In this document: in pieces, positions 37,014 to 45,828 of the stretch
Layout: the number at the start of each line of letters is the position of its first letter
Position numbering within the stretch: the stretch's first letter is position 1
Source: Galbibacter pacificus
GTDB taxonomy: Bacteria; Bacteroidota; Bacteroidia; Flavobacteriales; Flavobacteriaceae
Direction: 5' to 3'
Length of the DNA: 64,000 bases
Assembly: GCF_029603165.1 (NCBI RefSeq)
Contig: NZ_JAQSVC010000001.1
Span: 992,001 to 1,056,000, forward strand
Program-made: the position numbers and the translations under genes
Notes under the pieces: generated by a model
Seen by the model: only the letters and a program-made list of their open reading frames with translations
Database searches by the model: none
What the model was told of the DNA's origin: nothing

Positions 37014-38393
37014 TTATAAAGTTTTTATTTTGATGTTTTTATAAGATACTCTGTTTCCGTGGTCTTGTAATAGGATGCTTCCTTTTTCCAGTTCCCCGAA
37101 GTTTGGCCATTTTTTGTATTTACTTTCTGAAACGAGTTTACGGAATTCATCGCTTCCCCTTTCGTATTCCAAAACCTTCATTCCGTTTAGCCAGTGTTCC
37201 ACATGATTGTCTTTTGAAACAATTCTAGCGGTATTCCACTCCCCGATAGGATGAATTGGTTTTTTAGGGTTGGCTTGAATTAGGTCGTATAAAGAAGCAA
37301 CGGTCCTACTCCCGTCGTGGTTCCCTAGTTTTGCATCCGGGTGATTGTCGTCGTCAAGGATTTGATACTCCAAGCCTATGGAAGAGCCCGGGCCTTTGTT
37401 TATTTCGGTATCAACATAATATTTAATGCCGCTATTGGCCCCTTTAGTAAGTTTAAAATCTACTTTCAGCTCAAAATTGGCGTATGGCTTTTTGGTAACA
37501 ATATCGCCACCGGCAGCCGATTCCTTTCCTTCACTTTCCAAAACGGTTAAAATACCATTTTCTATTACCCAACCTTTATCTGGGAATTCATCGAGTCTGG
37601 CACCTCTCCATCCGTTGGTGGTTTTACCATCCCAAAGCATTTTCCAGCCGTTTTTCTTTTCGTCTATGGTTAAGTTGTTTTTGGTAACAACCGGGGGAAC
37701 TGGGGTTTTTGTGCTGTATTTGCTTAAACTATCGGTAAGTATATTTATGTTTTTCCATATAATTTCTGTTCCCTCTTTGGCATCTTTGCCAATTGCATGT
37801 ACTTGCAGGGCTATAAACCCAGTATGTGTTTTGTCGTCTACGAGATGTGCAGCGGGTACACCATTGATCCATGTTTTTATGGTATCTCCAATGGCTTCAA
37901 TTCTATAATGGTTCCAATCTCCTTGTTTAAATGCTTGCTGCGCCTGTTTATCGTCTGTTAGCGGGAAAAGCCACCCACGTCTTCCTTCATCATAAATACC
38001 GGCGCTCCAGGCCCTGTCGGAAGGGTCTATTTCAATTTGGTAACCATGTACGCGCCCATTTTGGTATTGGGGAATGCTGTTACTTCGGATTTGAATACCG
38101 GAATTCATCGTAGAATCTACCTTATAATCAAGTTCCATAATAAAATCGTCGTACATCTTATCGGTTGTCATGAATGAGTTTGGCGTATCGTGAACGGTAC
38201 TTCCTATAACCATTTCGTTTTCTACCCGATATTTTGCTTTTCCGCCTTTTTGCGTCCATCCGTTTAAGTCTTTACCGTTAAAAAGCGGTGTCCAAGGGGT
38301 ATTGTCTTTTGGACCTTCCTGGCAACCCGATAAACTAACGGTAAGGCCTAATGCTAAGGCATAGAGTTTGTAATTTTTGATTCTTGATTTCAT
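37014..38393 (-). CDS. Tandem DUF1080 lipoprotein (3-keto-disaccharide hydrolase-like)
   Basis: The 459-residue lipoprotein (lipobox ending at Cys24) has two DUF1080 domains in tandem: about 31-215 (LFNGKDLNGWTQKGGKAKY; FMTTDKMYDDFIMELDYKV; NSGIQIRS) and about 248-458 (LWDGKTTNGWRGARL; ANFELKVDFKLTKGANSGI). DUF1080 proteins are jelly-roll enzymes, some of which cleave 3-keto-glycosides. The exported Gfo/Idh gene directly downstream could make such 3-keto substrates. It sits between susC2/susD2 and the uronate genes. Direct activity is not shown by the sequence. Confidence 0.88.
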   Translation of the reverse strand: MKSRIKNYKLYALALGLTVSLSGCQEGPKDNTPWTPLFNGKDLNGWTQKGGKAKYRVENEMVIGSTVHDTPNSFMTTDKMYDDFIMELDYKVDSTMNSGIQIRSNSIPQYQNGRVHGYQIEIDPSDRAWSAGIYDEGRRGWLFPLTDDKQAQQAFKQGDWNHYRIEAIGDTIKTWINGVPAAHLVDDKTHTGFIALQVHAIGKDAKEGTEIIWKNINILTDSLSKYSTKTPVPPVVTKNNLTIDEKKNGWKMLWDGKTTNGWRGARLDEFPDKGWVIENGILTVLESEGKESAAGGDIVTKKPYANFELKVDFKLTKGANSGIKYYVDTEINKGPGSSIGLEYQILDDDNHPDAKLGNHDGSRTVASLYDLIQANPKKPIHPIGEWNTARIVSKDNHVEHWLNGMKVLEYERGSDEFRKLVSESKYKKWPNFGELEKGSILLQDHGNRVSYKNIKIKTL

Positions 38394-38424
38394 GTGTTTG
38401 TATTTAGTTGTTTTTTAAGTGGAA

Positions 38425-38483
38425 AAAATGAAACATCCATGAGGGTCTATTTTATTGTGTGTTGAATATGGATGTTTCATTTT
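38425..38483 (-). terminator. Hairpin/terminator between susD2 and the DUF1080 gene
   Basis: AAAATGAAACATCCAT (38425-38440) and ATGGATGTTTCATTTT (38468-38483) form a perfect 16-bp stem with a 27-nt loop. On the minus strand the stem runs into six T residues, so it can act as a partial rho-independent terminator after susD2. Confidence 0.8.
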
Positions 38484-38506
38484 AATATATTTTTTTTGAA
38501 TATTCA

Positions 38507-40114
38507 TTAATATCCCGGGTTTTGTGGAAACTCGTTTGAGGTCCTATCTATTTGGGTTAAGGGGATAGGCCTCAAATTATGATAATCTTGAATGAAGGAA
38601 GCCGCTTGCGGGTTGTATAGTTTTACACGTTCCACCAACTTTCCGGTACGTACAAGGTCGAACCACCTTTTTCCTTCCTGAGCCAGCTCTTTGGCTCTTT
38701 CTTCAAGAATTACATCAATATCAACAGCATCAATGGTTGGAAGCTCGGCAACATTATCTACACCATAAGCCCTTTTTCTTACTTCATTGAGGTAAAAAAG
38801 CGCTTTTGTTTGATCGGGGCTTGACTTTAAAGCATTTGCTTCTGATGCGATCAAGTAAATTTCGGCCAAGCGGTAGGCAATAAAATCCCTTCCACCAGAT
38901 TCTTCGTTGGTAGAAGCCCTATTGGGCTGCAACCATTTTTTACTGGACGGATATATTTTCTCGGTATATTCATCTTGGTTATAAATACTTTCCCCATATG
39001 GCTTGGCATCTTTTTCGGTCTGTGAAAAAGGAACACGTGGCAGGTAAACGGCAGTATCGCCCACTTCGACACCAGGTGGTGCAGAATCCGGGTTATTTGC
39101 ATAATATACCGTTACAAAAGTGCCATCGTACCTTTGATCTTCCATATCGTATAAATTTAATAAATAATTTGTAGGTCTAAACCTTTTCCACGGTCTTCCG
39201 TTTACAACATCCCTTTTCATGCCCGGTAATTTGTCATATTCCATTAAAAAGAAAAGGTGCGCCGGGTTCCCGCCATTATCGTATTCCAGTTCGTCTGCAA
39301 ATTGCGTAGACCATATTACCTCGCTGTTTTGTTCGTTTTCAAGCTCCCATAATTCGGCATAAGAGCCTACCAGTGAAAATGGGCCATTGTCTATAATGTC
39401 CTCGGCATAGGTAGCTGCCATATCGTAATTTTTACGGGTAAGGTACAGGTCTGCCAAGGTTGCCTTAGCGGCCCAAGACGTGGCTCTTCCAAAATCGTCC
39501 TGAACCCCCGGTAAATTATCTTCTGCAAATTGCAAATCTTCTATAATTTTCGGGTACAATTCTTCCAGGGCCATTCTGTGCGCCTCGGTTTCGGCTGTTG
39601 TTGTTTCTTCATTGGTATAATGTACGGGTCCCCATATACGTACCAGCCAATAATAGTAATAAGCCCTTAAAAATCGTGCTTCGGCTACAACTTCCGTTAC
39701 TTTTTGAGGATTGTTGGGAATTGCTTCTTGGGCCCGGCCAATAACTGTATTGGCGGTATTGATGCCTTTGTAAAATTCGTCCCAGGATTCCCGTACAATC
39801 TGCGAACTCGCATTGAGGTCGGAATCATATGTATTGAAATATTTAAAACCACCATCCGAACCGTTGGTATAGGTATCGGTACCAAAGGCAATAAGGGTCC
39901 ATCCGGTTTCTTTGTTTGTACCGTCCCGAACGGTATTGCTGTTCCCTATGAATACGCCCAGCGAGGCATAGGCTCCGTTCAGGGCAAAGTCGATTCCTTC
40001 TTCATCAATAAAAACGCCATCGGCCGTAAGGTCCCCGGTAAGTTCTTCATCTAAAATATCACTACAGGAGATTAGTGACAATAATGCGAATATGTATATT
40101 ATGTTTTTCTTCAT
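38507..40114 (-). CDS. SusD/RagB family glycan-binding lipoprotein (PUL 2)
   Basis: The surface lipoprotein has the mature N-terminal CSDILDEELTG and SusD blocks (EARFLRAYYYYWLVRIWGPVHY; EERAKELAQEGKRWFDLVRTGKL). I chose the start at 40114 (MKKNIIYIFALLSLISC); an upstream in-frame ATG at 40135 overlaps the susC2 stop and gives a poor signal peptide. It follows susC2 closely. Its ligand is probably a uronate-containing glycan, judging from the downstream genes. Confidence 0.95.
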   Translation of the reverse strand: MKKNIIYIFALLSLISCSDILDEELTGDLTADGVFIDEEGIDFALNGAYASLGVFIGNSNTVRDGTNKETGWTLIAFGTDTYTNGSDGGFKYFNTYDSDLNASSQIVRESWDEFYKGINTANTVIGRAQEAIPNNPQKVTEVVAEARFLRAYYYYWLVRIWGPVHYTNEETTTAETEAHRMALEELYPKIIEDLQFAEDNLPGVQDDFGRATSWAAKATLADLYLTRKNYDMAATYAEDIIDNGPFSLVGSYAELWELENEQNSEVIWSTQFADELEYDNGGNPAHLFFLMEYDKLPGMKRDVVNGRPWKRFRPTNYLLNLYDMEDQRYDGTFVTVYYANNPDSAPPGVEVGDTAVYLPRVPFSQTEKDAKPYGESIYNQDEYTEKIYPSSKKWLQPNRASTNEESGGRDFIAYRLAEIYLIASEANALKSSPDQTKALFYLNEVRKRAYGVDNVAELPTIDAVDIDVILEERAKELAQEGKRWFDLVRTGKLVERVKLYNPQAASFIQDYHNLRPIPLTQIDRTSNEFPQNPGY

Positions 40115-40135
40115 GACTTTTTCTTTAAGATTCAA

Positions 40136-43100
40136 TTAAAAGGCTACGTTTAGCCCAAATAAAATGGTTCTTGGCGAAGCAATAAAGTCGTCTCCACTAC
40201 CAAGTTCGGGATCAAAACCTTTTAAATCGGTTTTTGTAAACAAGAAAGGATTTTGAGCAGATGCATAGAACCGCAATCTATCCAATCCCAGAATTTTATT
40301 TACATTTTGATTAACAGTGTACCCCAGCGTAATATTACGTACACGCACAAACGATGCATCCACATAACTTAGAACACCGTTGTCCAGAGGCCTTTCCCTG
40401 TTTATGTTAGGCCGTGGATATTCGTTGCTCGGGTTTTCGGGCGACCAGTAATTTAGGTCCAGATCGTTGTTACGTCCAAAAATGGTTACGTTTTCTAATG
40501 CGCGGGATCGGGTTAAATGCCCTTGACGTGTATAAAGCGATACCACAAAATCAAAACCGGCATACTCCATTTTACTGGTAAAACCACCAATCCACTTGGG
40601 ATCTAGCTGCCCCAAAATTTTTCGGTCATCATCATTTAATGCGCCATCGTTGTTTAGATCGGCCAGTTTAATATCTCCCGGTCTTCTTCCGTAGCTATTG
40701 GCGGCATCATTTTCGTTAAGTTGCCAAATTCCGTCAAAAACCCGGTCGTAATAAACGCTTAGGGGCTGCCCAATAAACCAACCGTTTCCAACATCGTCTG
40801 TTTCGCTGTCCAAAAGCTTCACGATTTCACTTTTGTTGGCAGAAAAATTAAAATCGGTGGTCCACCTAAACTTATCTGTTTCAATATTAACCGTACTTAA
40901 AGTTAATTCGATTCCAGAGTTTTTGGTTTCCCCAACGTTTTGAAGAATAGAAGAATAGCCAGAAGTAGCAGGCAATACCCTATTTAGCAGCAAATCGGTT
41001 GTTTTTCCGGTATAGAAATCGATACTTCCCGCAATTCTGTTTTTGGCAAATGCATAATCCAGCCCGATATCGAAAGTTGTAGTGGTTTCCCATTTTAAAT
41101 CTGGGTTGGCAATATCTTCTGGCTGAAAACCATAGGCGGGGTTTCCGCCAAACGAATTTTCGAACCTTTTAATGCTCCCGAAAGTAGAGTAGGGGGCAAT
41201 GGGATTACGCCCAACTTGACCGTATCCCGTTCTAAGCTTAAGGTCGCTTAAAACAGATTGGTTTTTAAGGAAATCTTCTTGAATGATCCTCCATGCAAAG
41301 GAAGCAGAAGGGAAGAAGCCCCATTTTTTTCCTTTGGAGAGTTTAGAAGAACCGTCATACCGGCCGGTAAGGGTAAGTAAATATTTATTTTTATAACCAT
41401 AATTAACACGCCCCATATAAGAAACCCATCCTTCGGTTTCCAAGGAACTGTCACGGTTGTCTACTTGAGAGGCATCGCTTAAATTATTGAAAGTCTGACT
41501 GTCGTTTGCAAGTCCTGAAACCTGAAGGTATAAGCGGTCCCTTTTAGTTTCCTGAAAACTGTATAGGAAAGTGGCATCAACCGAGTGGTCCTGCCCGAAG
41601 ACTTTGGTATAATTTAAAATGTTCTCGATGGTATAGGCCGTATTGACCCTGGTTTCTTTTGATGCTTGAGATAACCCGCCCGTGCGGCTCTGAGACATAG
41701 AAGCCCTAAAATCGTTATATGTAACGGACTCAAATTGCGGTTGAACGTTTAAAGTATATTTTAGCCCATCTAAAATTTGATAACTCGCAAAAATATTGGC
41801 AAAATACCGGTAGCTAATATCTTCATCGATATAATTTCCCGGGGTTTCATTGCTAAGCGGGTTCCAATTTAACCCATCGGCCAATGGATCGAGCGTAGCT
41901 ACGCCATCTTCGTCAAAGGGAGTAACCAATGGTGGCTGGTTCATTAAACTGGCCAAAGGGTTGAAATTGTTTTTTTTAGAAAAATTGGCCTGTTGCGATA
42001 GCCCTACTTTAAGTTTGTCGGTAGCGTTAATATCGAGGTTTGTCCTGAAAGTATACCTTTCATAATCGGCTAAATTGTATACTCCATCCTGATCGAAATA
42101 ACTAAGCGAAAGATTGTACCTTATTTTTTCTGAACCCCCTGAAACGCCGAGCTGATAATTGATTTGTTGCCCAGAACGTGTGCCGAGGTCGATAAAATCG
42201 GTATCCACTCCATTTTGGTAGGCTTCCAATTGAAGCGGTTCCAGCGAACTTTGCACCGATGGCAATGGCAAGGTACCGGGAACAAGCCCCTGTTCTTCTT
42301 CTTGTCCGGCCCTTCTGGCTTCACGTCTAAGGTTTACGTAACCATCTGCATCGAGTAACTGGTAATTTTCAGGTACTTCGGCAAAGCCATAATACGTATC
42401 GAAGGTAAATTTGGCTTTTCCGGCCTGTCCTCTTTTTGTGGTAACTAAAATAACGCCATTCGCGCCTCTTGCACCATAAATTGCGGTTGAAGAAGCATCC
42501 TTTAAAACTTCTACGGAAGCGATATCGGCAGAATTGATGTCGTTCAGGCTTCCTTCCATGGGAATCCCATCCACGACGATCAAGGGTTCGTTTGAAAAGT
42601 TAAGCGAACTCCTTCCCCTAATAAGCAAACTAGGCGATGTACCTGGCGATGCACTGGTTACACCCACATCCAATCCGGCCACTTTACCTGCCATGGCGTT
42701 AAAAGCGTTCCCTTCTTTTGTAGAGTTGATATCGTCTCCGGAGATAGAAGAAATGGCCCCTGTAACATCGGTTTTCTTTTGAGTTCCATAACCTATTACA
42801 ACCACTTCGTCCAGTGCGGCGGCATCGGTTTCCAGAGTGATGCTTACATTGCTTTGCCCGTTGAGCGGAACCTCTTTGGTAGAAAAACCAACAAAAGATA
42901 CTGCCAGCGTAGCATTTTGGCTGGATACGGGTAATTGAAACTTACCGTCGAAATCTGTTTGAGTTCCGTTTTGAGTTCCTTTTTCTATAATCGTGGCGCC
43001 CGGGAGGGGGAAACCTTCAGCGTCCAAAACCGTACCCGTAACTGTAGTTTCCTGAGGCTGTTGGACAATGTTTTTTGCATGCAACGGGTTTATAATCCCG

Positions 43101-43189
43101 ATGCATAAGGTAAAAAGCAGCAAAAATAAATTTTGATACCTACAAATGGATGCAGACATCCAAAATACAGGTTTTTTAAAGTGTTTCAT
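40136..43189 (-). CDS. SusC/RagA TonB-dependent outer-membrane transporter (PUL 2)
   Basis: The 1017-residue protein has a long N-terminal extension before the CarboxypepD-reg domain (TVTGTVLDAEGFPLPGATI, about 49-67), the LDEVVVIGYGTQKKTDVTG segment, a plug with DASSTAIYGARGANGVILVTTK, and a barrel ending in FGLNVAF. It imports oligosaccharides with susD2. It heads the second susCD unit and lies behind a strong palindrome at 43228-43245. Confidence 0.95.
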   Translation of the reverse strand: MKHFKKPVFWMSASICRYQNLFLLLFTLCIGIINPLHAKNIVQQPQETTVTGTVLDAEGFPLPGATIIEKGTQNGTQTDFDGKFQLPVSSQNATLAVSFVGFSTKEVPLNGQSNVSITLETDAAALDEVVVIGYGTQKKTDVTGAISSISGDDINSTKEGNAFNAMAGKVAGLDVGVTSASPGTSPSLLIRGRSSLNFSNEPLIVVDGIPMEGSLNDINSADIASVEVLKDASSTAIYGARGANGVILVTTKRGQAGKAKFTFDTYYGFAEVPENYQLLDADGYVNLRREARRAGQEEEQGLVPGTLPLPSVQSSLEPLQLEAYQNGVDTDFIDLGTRSGQQINYQLGVSGGSEKIRYNLSLSYFDQDGVYNLADYERYTFRTNLDINATDKLKVGLSQQANFSKKNNFNPLASLMNQPPLVTPFDEDGVATLDPLADGLNWNPLSNETPGNYIDEDISYRYFANIFASYQILDGLKYTLNVQPQFESVTYNDFRASMSQSRTGGLSQASKETRVNTAYTIENILNYTKVFGQDHSVDATFLYSFQETKRDRLYLQVSGLANDSQTFNNLSDASQVDNRDSSLETEGWVSYMGRVNYGYKNKYLLTLTGRYDGSSKLSKGKKWGFFPSASFAWRIIQEDFLKNQSVLSDLKLRTGYGQVGRNPIAPYSTFGSIKRFENSFGGNPAYGFQPEDIANPDLKWETTTTFDIGLDYAFAKNRIAGSIDFYTGKTTDLLLNRVLPATSGYSSILQNVGETKNSGIELTLSTVNIETDKFRWTTDFNFSANKSEIVKLLDSETDDVGNGWFIGQPLSVYYDRVFDGIWQLNENDAANSYGRRPGDIKLADLNNDGALNDDDRKILGQLDPKWIGGFTSKMEYAGFDFVVSLYTRQGHLTRSRALENVTIFGRNNDLDLNYWSPENPSNEYPRPNINRERPLDNGVLSYVDASFVRVRNITLGYTVNQNVNKILGLDRLRFYASAQNPFLFTKTDLKGFDPELGSGDDFIASPRTILFGLNVAF

Positions 43190-43495
43190 AATTTTAAAGT
43201 TTTTGTTAGCGGTGTTTATCAGTTTAGAATGTGTACGTACACATTTTTAATAAAAAGTTTATTTCATAAGCGTTTAATTAGTGATTAATTTAAATTTTCA
43301 TTGATTTTAAAGCCGAAATTTCGCCCAAGTTAACATTTTTTTTGGATAAAAGTAATTTTGAAGGTTGAAAATAAGGTACGTATAACATTTGGTTACTTTC
43401 AAAAGTGAAATAGTTATTTTAATATTTAATCAATAAAAACTATAAATAATTGGTGATTATTCAGGATAAGAGAAACATTCTAGATTGTTGTTGTG
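43190..43495. other. Regulatory gap between the second LacI-type gene and susC2
   Basis: This 306-bp AT-rich stretch has no gene. It holds the perfect palindrome at 43228-43245 and a weaker related site GGTACGTATAAC near 43375-43386. I see no convincing TAnnTTTG promoter for susC2. Confidence 0.7.
43228..43245 (-). promoter_or_regulatory. 18-bp palindromic operator upstream of susC2
   Basis: AATGTGTACGTACACATT is a perfect palindrome with a central CG, located 38 bp upstream of the susC2 start. It differs from the TGTAATCGATTACA sites, so it most likely binds the second LacI-type regulator encoded just upstream. A partial match (GGTACGTTAAC) occurs before that regulator gene near 44606-44616. 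Confidence 0.75.
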
Positions 43496-44551
43496 TTACA
43501 CGACATCGTCGTTGTAGTACATTAAATTTTCCTGCGTGATAATGTCCAGCGGAAGGTATTTTTTTTGCGGCACCGATTTGCCCAGTACCAAATGCTTGTA
43601 AAAACTTTCGAGTGCCAAATAGCCTTGGTTTTCGGGCCTTTGACCAATTAAATAGTTGATGACGCCTTTTTTTAGGTACTTTACATTGTTTGCAATTAAA
43701 TCGTTCCCCACTAACTTTATATTGCTCATGGTGTCAAAATTGGCCTCGATGCATTTGGCGACATGGTGAATCATGGAGCTTGGCACAAAAATCCCAACGG
43801 TATTATTGGTGGGCGTACAGGCTTGCATTAAGTTTTCCTCCCAATTGGCAGTTCCTAAATGTATGTTGTTTTCTATCAGGGTAATGTTGGCAATAAAATT
43901 ACTGTTATAAATGTAGTCCTTAAAGCCCTCAATACGCTGTTGAAGCGTTTTGTTGTGGTTTTCGTTATTTTTTATGGATATGATCGAAATGGTGCCTTGT
44001 GAATTTATTTCAGAACATAATAGTTTGGCCGCTAGTTTCCCGCTTTGAAAGGCATCTTGCCCAATAAAGCTCAATGCCTTGCTGTTCGGGATGTTCGAGT
44101 CGATAAGACTGAAAGGAATCTTGCCCGATTCTAGTTTTTTGGTAAGTTTTACGGCTTCAAAATTAATGACCGGAGCAAGTATAACGCCGTCTGGTTTTAG
44201 TTTTAGAAGTTCGTCGACCTTTTCGTTAAACGAAGGGACAGAATTTTGGTCGAAGTATAATATATTGAGGTTTACCCCAAACTGGCTCAGGTTTTTTTCT
44301 GCCATCTTGATTCCTTTTGACGGCATTTCCCAATATTCCCCTTCAATAAAAGAAGGGACCAGCGCAACAATGGTATACGATTTGTTTAAAACCAGCCCGC
44401 GGGCATAGATATTTGGTTGGTAATTTACTTTCTCGATGATGGCCAATATTTTTTCCTCGGTTTTCTTGGAGACCTTGCCCCGCTTGTGGATTACACGGTC
44501 TACAGTCCCTAATGAAACATTGGCTAATTTGGCTATTTCTTTAATTGTCAA
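43496..44551 (-). CDS. LacI-family transcriptional regulator (PUL 2)
   Basis: The 351-residue protein has a LacI-type HTH (MTIKEIAKLANVSLGTVDRV, with VDRVIHKRGKV instead of the usual VSRxLN) and a periplasmic-binding-like sensor domain. The different recognition helix agrees with a different operator upstream of susC2. It is the first gene on this strand before susC2 and probably controls the second susCD unit. The effector is unknown, likely a glycan breakdown product. Confidence 0.9.
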   Translation of the reverse strand: MTIKEIAKLANVSLGTVDRVIHKRGKVSKKTEEKILAIIEKVNYQPNIYARGLVLNKSYTIVALVPSFIEGEYWEMPSKGIKMAEKNLSQFGVNLNILYFDQNSVPSFNEKVDELLKLKPDGVILAPVINFEAVKLTKKLESGKIPFSLIDSNIPNSKALSFIGQDAFQSGKLAAKLLCSEINSQGTISIISIKNNENHNKTLQQRIEGFKDYIYNSNFIANITLIENNIHLGTANWEENLMQACTPTNNTVGIFVPSSMIHHVAKCIEANFDTMSNIKLVGNDLIANNVKYLKKGVINYLIGQRPENQGYLALESFYKHLVLGKSVPQKKYLPLDIITQENLMYYNDDVV

Positions 44552-44639
44552 GTTTTGTGTTCTTTGTTGGTTGAGCGACTAAAATAGTAAATAAAAAATA
44601 AATGAGGTACGTTAACGCTCGCTTGTTGTTTTTGTGTTT

Positions 44640-45821
44640 TTACGTTTTTTTGGCACTGATAACTATTTTTTCATTGTTGAAATTAGTACAAAAAAACAAA
44701 TAAATATCCCCACCGTCTTTTATGCCCGTTTTTTTGCGTATCTGTGCAACGCTTTCCGGGAAATTTCTTGTGGTAATATTGGCTTTGTTGCCTGGCAAAG
44801 CTTTCTTCAGTATTTTTTTGTTGTAAGGTAATATTTCTTTTATAATAAAACCCCTGCCCGGAAAATCAATTTTATGGTTGCTTGTATATAAATGGGTGTT
44901 TGGATGCAGTTTGCTTACGGCAAATTTTTGAGTCAGGATATTAAATGCGCCGCTTTTTAAAACGGCCGCATTGGGCTCGTATAAATATTTTTCGGGTACC
45001 GAAAAGGTGGCAATATTGGCGCTTTCTTCCTGCCAGGCAAAATTAAGGCATTGGCTCCCTTCATTCAGCATGTTTACGGTCTTTATTTGAATATCCGTAC
45101 CGGCATTTGGCCCTAATAGCCACAACAGTTCCTTGACTTCGTTATTAACGGCAACAATATGTATTTCTTTAACATGTCTCAAATCTTCAATGCTCTTGGA
45201 AAGATCTATTAAAGGTGAAGTCTTCATTAAAACAAGATTACTTTTCTTGAGTAAAAAGGGAAGGATTTTTAAAATATCCGGCTCGCAATCATGTAGTAAA
45301 AACACTTTATTTTTTGAAGCGTCCCTGCGTGATGGATCTAAAAAAATAACATCAAAGTGTTTTTTGCTTTCCTCTAAAAATGCTACTCCGTTTTGATGGA
45401 TTGCATGGATGTTTTTTGTGTTTAAAATTTTAAAATTGTGCGCTGCAATTTCAGCTAATTCTTTATTTATTTCGCAGTGTATAACCGTTTCGAATTTTTT
45501 AGCAAAATAGTAGGTGTCCACACCAAATCCACCGGTGATGTCAACAAGGGTTTTTCCCTTTATGATTTTTGATTTATATTGTGCTGTTTCTTCAGACGAA
45601 GTTTGTTCTATGTTTAATTTGTTGGGGTAATAAATTTGCTTGCTGTTAAACCAAGTAGGGAGCTTTTTTTTGGTTTTTTTCTTCGCTTCAATTTGTTGTG
45701 CCACTTCTTTTGGCGAAACACCGTCCAAATGTACGCCTTTTAGCAAAAGTGACGAAATGTCAGTGTTCAAATTTTTTGTTATAAATAATTGTATACCAGT
45801 ATTTAATATGTTTTTATTCAA
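44640..45821 (-). CDS. Class I SAM-dependent methyltransferase with THUMP-like C-terminal domain
   Basis: The 393-residue protein has the SAM-binding motif VDITGGFGVDTYYFA (about 93-107), an acidic motif II after CEINKELAEIAAHN and a DPSRRDASK motif (about 161-169). The C-terminal region (about 325-385) fits the THUMP-like domain of this family. These proteins are thought to methylate RNA; no target is established that I know of. It starts 7 bp downstream of the AI-2E family permease. Confidence 0.85.
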   Translation of the reverse strand: MNKNILNTGIQLFITKNLNTDISSLLLKGVHLDGVSPKEVAQQIEAKKKTKKKLPTWFNSKQIYYPNKLNIEQTSSEETAQYKSKIIKGKTLVDITGGFGVDTYYFAKKFETVIHCEINKELAEIAAHNFKILNTKNIHAIHQNGVAFLEESKKHFDVIFLDPSRRDASKNKVFLLHDCEPDILKILPFLLKKSNLVLMKTSPLIDLSKSIEDLRHVKEIHIVAVNNEVKELLWLLGPNAGTDIQIKTVNMLNEGSQCLNFAWQEESANIATFSVPEKYLYEPNAAVLKSGAFNILTQKFAVSKLHPNTHLYTSNHKIDFPGRGFIIKEILPYNKKILKKALPGNKANITTRNFPESVAQIRKKTGIKDGGDIYLFFCTNFNNEKIVISAKKT

Positions 45822-45828
45822 AGTTTTA

